From Homarus americanus (lineage: Eukaryota > Arthropoda > Malacostraca > Decapoda > Nephropidae), in the NCBI RefSeq assembly GCF_018991925.1, contig NW_024737068.1:2791353-2855352 (forward strand): a stretch of 64,000 bases of DNA, written 5' to 3'. The position numbers were made by a program, and so were the translations under genes. The notes under the pieces are model-generated. The model saw only the letters and a list, made by a program, of their open reading frames with translations. It searched no databases and was not told the origin of the DNA. Positions 57,036-64,000 of the stretch are shown in pieces (the stretch's first letter is position 1; each line of letters starts with the position of its first letter).

Positions 57036-58237
57036 TCTTAATATGAGCTGTAGTCGTCTGCATAGCAGAGGAGCTTGGCTGTTTGTCTGAAAGGAAGTCT
57101 GACTAGATTTTCCACCAGGACATTCAACAGCGTTGGACTGAAGATGCCTCCTTGTGGGGTTCCGTTTTCATGGACCCTGTAGCTTGAAGTTGCTAACTGA
57201 AAGCGTACCCTTGCTTCTCTCTGTGTAAGGTAGTTCTGGATCCACCGCAGCAACCTTCCTTTGGCGCCTTTTTCAGCGAGCGTCATTATAATGGCCAGAG
57301 GATTTGCTAGTTCGAAGGCCTTTTCCAGGTCGAGGAAGACCACCAAAGCTGGGTTATTGTCCACCGAGCTGAGTATCTCGGCGATGTTGTTGCCTGTGCC
57401 GGTGTTCTTGGTGTAAACAAAAATGTGAGGGTGTGGGCTGCCTACTTTCCAATTGAGTCTGTTGCGAGCCATTCTTTCTCCCGTCTTTGCTATGCAGCTG
57501 AGAAGGGAGATGGGTCTCTGTTTGTCTGGTTCTCTGGGCTTCGGAATCGGCTGTATGTCTGCCTTCTTCCATTCCGGTGGAAGTCTTTGTGCTGTCCACG
57601 AGGCATTGATGACTTGTAGCAACGCCTCGTGCCCGGCTTCTCCGGCACGGGAAAGCATGGAGTAGGTTATCCTGTCGGCCCCTGAGGCTGTGTCCTTGCT
57701 TCGTTTTATCGACTTCTGGAGTTCTTGCTGGTTGAAGGGTTTATCGGTGTCATCTTCACAATTGCAGGCCTCTTCAATCATCTGGAGTCTGGCCTGTCGC
57801 AGACGCCATTGTGTCTCCTCCGCATGTCTCGGGAGGTTTTTCGTTGCTGCTCGGTCAGAGAACAGTTTTGCAAGTCTCTCGGCTTCCTCTTCTGGGTTGG
57901 GATGGGTTGTTGGTGGTGGTGTTGCCTTCCCAGATGCCCTTCGAATCTGGGCCCACATTTTGCCGAGGGAGGTGTGCTCGTTCAGTTCGGAGCACCACTT
58001 GAGCCAGCTTACGCTTTTTATTTCTTCCTTCTCTTCCCCGGTATCCTTAATTATGACTTGCAGGAGATGTCTGTTTGTTCCCGTGGGATGTCTCCTGTAG
58101 TTTCTTCGGGCCATGTTCACTCTGTGGTTGAGTTCTTTCACCCTGGGACAGTAGTACCAGTATTCCTTGTACTGTCTTGATGTGGGTTTTGTTTTTGGAA
58201 TAGCCTCTTCTGCCGCTTGGTGAAACGTCTCGACCAA
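57036..58237 (-). CDS. LINE H reverse transcriptase
   Basis: 399 codons open. A basic linker comes first, then SKDTASGADRITYSML (about 57690), EWKKADIQPIPKP (about 57570), QRPISLLSCIAKTGERM, VVFLDLEKAFELANP (about 57340), NGTPQGGIFSPTLLNVL (about 57165) and the catalytic CYADD (about 57068). In the LDLEKAFE motif the Asp is kept. Good conservation indicates a fairly recent insertion. Confidence 0.88.
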
Positions 58238-58560
58238 TTGTTGGTGGAGGGTTGTTCTCGTCCACGGGTGCTTTACCGGCCGGCAGTGATTTTGCGCGCC
58301 ACTTAGCCAGGTGTTTCTTACAGAGTTCCCAGTCTGCCTTTTGGGTATTGTATCTCCATCTCGGCAGGGGTGGAGTGGAGAGTTTGTTCACCTTCAGTGT
58401 TGTTAGGGTGGCAAAGTGGTCGCTGGTCAGCGTGGGGTGTAGCTGCCAGGAGGCCGAAGGCTGTAGTGCAATGGAGACGAAGGTTAGATCTAGCCTTCCT
58501 CCCCTAATGTGGGTGGGCTCTCCGGTGTTCAGGAGGCTGATCTCGGGTGTGTCTTGAAAG
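58238..58560 (-). pseudogene. LINE H endonuclease remnant
   Basis: Only the last part of the AP endonuclease remains: LLNTGEPTHIRGGRLDLTFVS and TSDHFATLTTLK (Ser-Asp-His kept). It joins ORF1 zinc-knuckle sequence with no room for the first two-thirds of the nuclease. Confidence 0.78.
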
Positions 58561-59513
58561 GTGGTGTATAGGTGTAGGCCGTCTTCATTTGTGGGGCTTT
58601 TTCAACTTGGTGAGGCAGGGGTGTGTACTGTGCTTCTGCGCGCAGACGGTGCAGATTTCCTTGTACGTGCACCTCGTCTGATGGTACCTGTATTTCTGGC
58701 ATCTGAAGCACCACAGGGGCTCCGGAAGGAAGGGCCTCACTTCGTAGATCCCCTAGGTTTTGAGGTCTAAGGTGCTGGGGGGGGTTGACCATAGTGCGTA
58801 ATGAGCACTTGTTTTGTGGTGGCCGTCTTGTCGGACGGGGTAGAGCATCTCTCGGCTTTTAGGATCTTCGAGTGGTTCTCCAGGGGTTCGAGGGGCAGCT
58901 ACTTTGTCTACCGGAGGACTACAGACTTCATCAGTTTCTGGGCGGGGTCCAGCTTGGTTGATGCAACGGTGGTGGTGTTTTTCAGGTAATTGTCGAGGGT
59001 GGTGGCGGTGTACTTGTCTTTGGGGTGAGTAATCATCTCCCCCTTTAGGTTGGGCCGCACTGAGAACTTGGCCAGTGGATTTAGTTTCTCCATCTCTGTG
59101 ATGGCGGCATATGTCGTTTTCGTGTCCGTTTTCGAGATCCGGAATTTTGGCAGTGTCGTTGGGGTGAGTGTTGGTGGTGATGGGTGCCTTTTGGGCTGCT
59201 TGACGGCATTCGTTTACCGAAAAAGGACGACGGCGTTTTTTGTTTTCATCCTTCGTCCAGTTGTCGTCCTCAGTGGCGGTAACAGTGGTGGTGGAGTTGT
59301 TGGGGGCGGTGGCAGTGGTGTGGCTGACATTGTTCTTGCTTTTCAAGGCTTCGTGGAAGGCCCGCAGCTGGTCCGCTTTCTCTGTGCGGAGCCTGTCGTG
59401 GTTCGGGTCCTCGGGTTGGCGGTTCAGACGGGGGTCGCGGTTAGGAGAGCGTACGCACTCCATAACCGGTTGAGTAAGTGCAGAGGAATTTCAACACTCC
59501 TCACAGGCACTTG
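58561..59513 (-). pseudogene. LINE H ORF1 (gag-like) with zinc knuckles
   Basis: N-terminus near 59463 (MECVRSPNRDPR) followed by a Thr/Asn-rich, basic segment. The frame shifts near 59100 to EKLNPLAKFSVRPNLKGE, and near 58910 again. Close to the end, CTYKEICTVCAQKHSTHPC-type Cys/His knuckles (58690-58620) are visible. Role: nucleic-acid-binding ORF1 protein of I-type LINEs. Confidence 0.7.
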
Positions 59514-60125
59514 ATGGCCGGGTGGTCGTAGAGTGGTTCCTGAGCTTCTCTTCCTGAGCCCCGTTTGTAGAAATGTACTTCCTAGTGTATGTGACTGCTC
59601 ACTTATAGACGTGAGCTAAGTGTGCCTATTGGGTAAGGATGAAGATTGCTTCCCTCTTTCCAGGTGGACCCGCACGATCACGGTTTTTTGGAAAGACTCG
59701 GCTGGGATGGGTTCTTGCTCCAACCCCCTTTCGTGTTCACAATCTCCTGGGAGGGAAGTGAACAGTTACAGGGGGGGGGGGGACCGCAGGACGAATACAC
59801 TTTTGAGGGTGCAGGTCCCTAGGCCAGAGCAAAAAAAGGAAAAATAGCAGTAGAAGGAAAAGAGCTCAAACCACGTCGGGAATATCGCGCTATAGCTGCT
59901 CTCCAGCTGAAGTGTGGGTCACTCACACCACCAGTGGGGAGGGTAAGCTAATGCTCGATAAACCGAAAACGCCCATGAGATGTTGTCGACGATGTTAGTG
60001 GTGGATGGTCCGGTCAAGAAAGTTGGCCAACAATAGCAGCAGAGAGAGGGCGGTCTCCACAGTTCCGGGTCCAGCAGTGGAGCTTGTTGAGAGGTCTTCT
60101 TGGTTCGGGAGCGTGGAGTAGAGTG
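59514..60125 (-). other. 5' untranslated region of LINE H
   Basis: No coding motif. It includes a G11 run at 59771-59781 and an AAAAAAGGAAAAA stretch near 59830. The right junction with RNase H of element E is at 60125/60126. Confidence 0.65.
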
Positions 60126-60262
60126 GATCATACAGGAGTTCACACCCGACTTCAAGTATTTGCCGGACCGTGCAAACGTGGTAGCTGATGCGCTATCTAG
60201 ACATATAGCTCCTATCACGCCACTACCTACGTTCACCTTGTCACAGTTAAAGGACGAATAGT
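60126..60262 (+). pseudogene. rh: RNase H of element E, C-terminal part
   Basis: It resumes with an EFTPDFKYLPDRANVVADAL segment ending Leu-Ser-Arg-His. The first ten bases are the second copy of the LINE H target duplication. Confidence 0.85.
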
Positions 60263-61470
60263 TACAGGATCCACTGTGGTCCACTGTTATCTATGCCTTA
60301 GAATCGGGAGATGAGGTAAATTTGCCAAAATTACCTCTACCACTCTCACAGTTTGAGCTGCGGCACGAAATACTATATCGAACAGTGAAAACACAACAAG
60401 AGTCAAGCTCTCAAATTATTTTTCCTACATCAATAAAGGAAAACTTCCTCACCCTCTTCCATGATGCACCCCAAGCTGGGCATCCAGGGAGAGAAAGATG
60501 TCTAACAGAAATTAGTCAAAAATATTATTGGAAAATATGAGGACCGACATCGAGCATCACATTGCATAATGTTTATCTTGTGCAAAACACAAGGGAACAA
60601 TGATGGATCCGCTCCAATCTTAGACTACCCTACGCCGAAACGTCCATGGGATACAGTTGAGATTGATTTATTGCAACTACTAAAAAGCCATCAAGGCTCT
60701 AGTTACATACTTGTGTGCATTGACCAATTCTTTAGATTTGTGGTACTAGCACCATTGTAGAACAAGTCAGCCGAATCAGTGGCTCCTGCATTAGTCACTC
60801 ATCTTATCTGTCCTTTTTCTACACCTACAGTAGAGTGATACTCTCAGATAACGGGGCATAATTTAAGAATCAACTCTTAACATCAATATGTCAGCAATAT
60901 GACATCACACAAACCTTCACAACCGCCTACCATCCATCTTCAAATGGGTTGGTCGAGCGTACAAACAAAAAAATTCTTGAGATTCTCCGACATGTGGTGA
61001 ATCCAATGCATAGTTCGTGGGAGAACTGGCTTCCACAATTTGCAGCATCCATCAATGGATCTATAAATAGCTTTACAGGCAAATCGCTATACTACATAAT
61101 TTACGGTACCGATAAACGCTTGCCATATGATCTAGCAGCAGGAACCACACAACCTGTGTACAACATGGATGACTATGCCAAGAAGCAAATCAATGTTTTC
61201 ACAAGCATCCATGGAAAAGTACGAAAGCTCTTAGCAGCTTCACGTGCTGAAATTATCTGCAAGCAACATAAAAAACCTAAGCCTATAACTCTAGAAATTG
61301 GAGACAAAGTAATGATAAAAGCGCCTGAATGCATATCAAAGCTCTCGCCTAAATTCACTCTTCCGTACATGATTTGAGCGAAAGAACATGGAAACAAATT
61401 CCAATTAGTTGAACGAACGACAAATGTCACAGATATAGTACATGTAGATAGAAAGTCATCAGAGACTTAG
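60263..61470 (+). pseudogene. int: Integrase of element E
   Basis: The zinc-binding domain, with FHDAPQAGHPGRERC and KYYWK (60460-60540), is interrupted by a stop at 60538. Then a Cys-rich FILCKT. The catalytic core has Asp in TVEIDLLQL (about 60660), Asp in LSDNGA near 60846, and Glu in NGLVERTNKKI (about 60955). Open at 60949-61377. The C-terminal region LEIGDKVMIKAPE (61296) resembles the usual post-core beta motif. Stops at 60758, 60837 and 60861. Confidence 0.85.
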
Positions 61471-61559
61471 TAGGGATCCCAAATGTCACTCAAGATCATC
61501 CTACTTCTACTACAACAGTTGCTAAAAAATTATAACTATAGACAATACATATCGTCAAA

Positions 61560-62400
61560 AACTACGATCAGCAAAAAAAAATCGTTCGTTAATTACCCTG
61601 TTGGTCTGGAGCGCGGAAGCAACAAGCGCATCCCCAGCAGACAAACCCGAAGCTTTAGTTGCCCCACTAGGCAAAATACTTGTCGCATAAGACGCTGTCA
61701 CTGTTAAGTACGAGCTCCGTGATTCAGTGCGCATGCCAGTGCACCTGAGGTCAATAGCTGTCCACATTGAAACAGCTATGCAAACTCTGCAAGATCTCCA
61801 ACAACAATCTGCAATCTCTACAACACACGGACAGACCATCTTTCTTCAGAACGACCGTATGAATAGTCTACTCAAACAAGTGAATCTCTTCGAGGGAAAG
61901 CTCCCTATATCTCCTGAGGACATCGGGAAGAATGTACGTTCTCAGCCGCGTCAAAAACGTGGCCTGTTCAATTTTGTTGGTTTAATAAGTAACACCCTGT
62001 TTGGTACGGTAACCGCAGAAGATGTAGCTAAACTAGGGAATAAAATGAATACAGTTTCATAAGCGGTTAAGAAACAAAATAGCTGCATTGAACAGTCCTA
62101 CAAGGCAGTAGAAAGTCTGACCGCTCAAATGAATGCTGTTGTTGACGAAACTAGGTAGTAGGCAGCTACCAAACAGGGAGGTACTACTGCCTGGTAAGAT
62201 ATTGGAAGCATAATGTATATTCTAATGGTAGACTCTGCTACCATATGGCATCACAAAAATTGTGACCAAGTCCCATGTTGCTGATCTGATTTTCTGCCTC
62301 ATTTACACACAATTGCAGGGTCTCAATTGTTTCTCTTACCTTTGACAACACAACATCCATAATATATTGTTTCTCGCTCTTTATTTTTTCTTTATGGTTC

Positions 62401-62468
<68 letters not shown>

Positions 62469-62537
62469 TATTATTATTATTATTGTTATCATTATTATTT
62501 TATTATTTTTATTTTTGTATTTTTAATATAAATTTTA

Positions 62538-62618
<81 letters not shown>

Positions 62619-63752
62619 CTTTCGCCCCCCAGGCCTTGATGTGGGTCAGTGACCTGTGCCCGGGCTAATCCCCGTAAAAAAAATAAAATAAAATAAAAAT
62701 TAACACGAATTGTCCAAGGATTCACATGGTCAGAATCTACACTGCAATGGCTACTCTGCTTTACAGAATATATGCATGCAGCTGAAACCCCTGTACAAGC
62801 TTTCATAGAAACCAATAGCAGGCTCATAGCTGATCTAGTGAATGCAGGGTTAGGTCCTGTTGATGCACAGTTGTTGCCAGTTGGTCAACTTATTGCCGCT
62901 TTACATATACCCTGTAGCTACAACTAAATTATCATCTAACTCCTAGCTTTCAGGAGCATGAAGTGCAGTATTATTACCCATTATTGGAGGCAAAATTAGC
63001 AAATAAAGATATACTAATACATATTCCACTAAAATCACATTTTTTTTATGCATGGCACTTGGCACAATTTCCATTGAAAGCGAATGTTGGTCTTCTAATT
63101 TTGAACAAACAAATTGAACTATTAGTAGTATCAGAAGACTTTTCATTAGTTGCTGTGACTAAGCATGAAGTCCTAAATAATTGTCAATCAACATACTTAC
63201 ATTTGCATGTAAGTCCTGGGTGTACTTTCGCTTTCACATGGGCTGCAGAAGCTACATGTGAATTAGCTATAGTACAAACTAATGCATCTAAAGCCCTACA
63301 ACAATGTGAATACACTCCGATACCACATATACTTGTGTTTCACGCACATGTCAACAATGTGCAATATTTCTAATTTCCAAATCAAACCCAGTGTGATACG
63401 TATATGCCAGGATGTAGGTAAGCATTTAATAGTGGAAGGTTATTATGTAGCATCAGACTATTGTGAAATTAGCAGTAATGCAATCACAGCCTTGCCTACT
63501 CGCAATCATCTTGCATTTGTCACAAACATTACTTCTGAACTGGTATCCATACCATTTTTCCTGAATATAAATTTCAGCAGTCTTCATATTTTATCTGATA
63601 AGCCTAAACTTCTATCATATATTAATGAAACACAGTTTCCTGACTTACAGGATTCTCTTCCTTTATATTCATCTTTCTGTATAATCCTACCTGGTTTCAT
63701 TATATCTACCATCATATTTATTAGTCCCTTGATTGTTATGATAATTTGTTAA
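61560..63752 (+). pseudogene. env: Envelope-like gene of element E (F-type fusion protein), broken
   Basis: A hydrophobic signal-like stretch (about 61590-61620) is followed by an ectodomain. RQPRQKRGL-like basic residues at about 61945-61970 form a furin-type cleavage site, followed by a Gly/Phe/Leu-rich stretch like the fusion peptide of baculovirus F and errantivirus Env proteins. The frame stops at 62060 and 62157. The middle is replaced by a TTA-rich insertion (62190-62697). Later pieces (62963-63373, 63282-63752) have several Cys and end in a hydrophobic segment, about 63660-63750, consistent with a membrane anchor. At least three breaks; cannot be functional. Confidence 0.75.
62190..62697. 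repeat. Insertion with (ATT)n arrays in the envelope-like gene
   Basis: Two (TTA)n arrays (about 62401-62495 and 62538-62617). They are followed by a CCCCCCAGGCCTTGATGTG segment and an A-rich tail, AAAAAAATAAAATAAAATAAA, typical of a short retrotransposed element. The part at 62238-62400 is open on the minus strand. Confidence 0.75.
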
Positions 63753-63920
63753 AGAAAGATTTCTTCTAGGTACATAATAATTTCAAAGAGGACTTTTCGG
63801 AAGGAATTGCAAAAGAATTTGCAAGAAGCAAAAATTAAGCTAAAGCACACTTTATTGCTAACAAGGTTAGGTCCACCTAGGATTTAAACCGTGAGGTCTA
63901 GGTTGGAGGTGGCCGAGCGG
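63753..63920 (+). other. Region between env and the 3' LTR of element E
   Basis: Non-coding; GGTTGGAGGTGGCCGAGCGG just before the LTR serves as a rough polypurine tract. Confidence 0.6.
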
Positions 63921-64000
63921 TGTAATAGCACCCTTATATTATATAAAAAAAATCACCCAAATATATAATACTTAAATGTATAATACCAAATTATTCACCA
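63921..64000 (+). repeat. 3' LTR of element E, cut by the window end
   Basis: TGTAATAGCACCC start, then TATTATATAAA and ACCAAATTATTCACCA, as in the 5' LTR. A short repeat, AATATATAATACTTAAATGTATAATACC, is an expansion not present in the other copies. Confidence 0.85.

Larger units (their letters stand above)
55100..60125 (-). mobile_element. LINE H: I-like non-LTR retrotransposon with RNase H
   Basis: About 5.0 kb on the minus strand, 5' end at 60125 and 3' end at 55100 in a (CAA)n tail (seen as TGTTGTTGTTGTTG on plus). Order: ORF1 with zinc knuckles, a remnant of endonuclease, RT, RNase H, C-terminal Cys/His motif. RNase H plus gag-like ORF1 fits the I/R1 group. The insertion splits RNase H of element E. 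Much of the endonuclease is missing. Confidence 0.87.
50127..64000 (+). mobile_element. Element E: errantivirus-like Gypsy element with envelope-like gene, split by LINE H
   Basis: 5' LTR from 50127, gag, protease, RT and RNase H (interrupted at 55100-60125 by LINE H), integrase, a decayed F-type envelope-like gene, a purine-rich tract and the start of the 3' LTR at 63921. The window ends inside that LTR. This is the canonical Gypsy order (RT, RNase H, integrase), unlike elements A and B. Many stops; catalytic changes in protease (NTGA) and RT (YLDN). Confidence 0.87.

Noticed and set aside
55252..59514. Many plus-strand frames across LINE H (for example 57690-58180, 59050-59514)
   Set aside because: Antisense shadows of well-supported minus-strand RT, RNase H and ORF1.
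63881..63935. tRNA gene suggested by GAGGTGGCCGAGCGG
   Set aside because: Resembles a tRNA A box, but no B box or cloverleaf follows before the LTR.

Overview
This is eukaryotic, repeat-saturated DNA, most likely from an arthropod and probably a decapod crustacean. That assignment is inference: it rests on long (TA)n, (CT)n, (TG)n and (TTA)n microsatellites, kilobase minisatellites, and a mix of Gypsy-type LTR elements, CR1-like and I-like LINEs and hAT-like DNA transposons. I found no convincing host gene, rRNA, tRNA or CRISPR array. Almost every open reading frame is a transposable-element protein or a by-product of a tandem repeat.

Layout. 445-13576 is a decayed Gypsy-class LTR element (B). 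A younger relative (A, 2179-8502) is inserted in its gag gene. Both place integrase BEFORE reverse transcriptase, the gmr1-like order. 13577-20148 is mostly tandem repeats, including a 3.6-kb minisatellite with a 15-bp unit. 20152-24142 is a decayed endonuclease-type LINE (J). 24290-25776 is a pyrimidine-rich block followed by a purine-rich block. 26040-37455 is a 17-bp-unit minisatellite split by a CR1-like LINE (I, about 26960-36451). LINE I is itself split by a minus-strand copy (C, 29465-34270) of the A family. 37456-40400 is a minus-strand fragment (D) of an env-class Gypsy family. 40871-42780 holds a solo-like LTR, two tRNA-type SINE copies and a Gypsy RT fragment (F).

42823-46061 is the best-preserved unit in the window. 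It is a 3.2-kb DNA transposon with perfect 16-bp terminal inverted repeats, a perfect 8-bp target duplication fitting the hAT consensus, and one uninterrupted 797-codon transposase-like gene. 46214-48960 is a rearranged minus-strand gmr1-like fragment (G). 50127 to the window end is an errantivirus-like Gypsy element (E) with gag, protease, RT, RNase H, integrase and a decayed F-type envelope-like gene. E is split inside RNase H by a minus-strand I-like LINE (H, 55100-60125) with a (CAA)n tail and a matching target duplication.

Order of events, from nesting: B before A; 17-mer array, then LINE I, then C; E before LINE H; hAT after the Gypsy F debris beside it. Most proteins carry stops, frameshifts or catalytic-residue losses. 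The hAT-like gene, and the pol of element A apart from its missing zinc-binding domain, are the exceptions.
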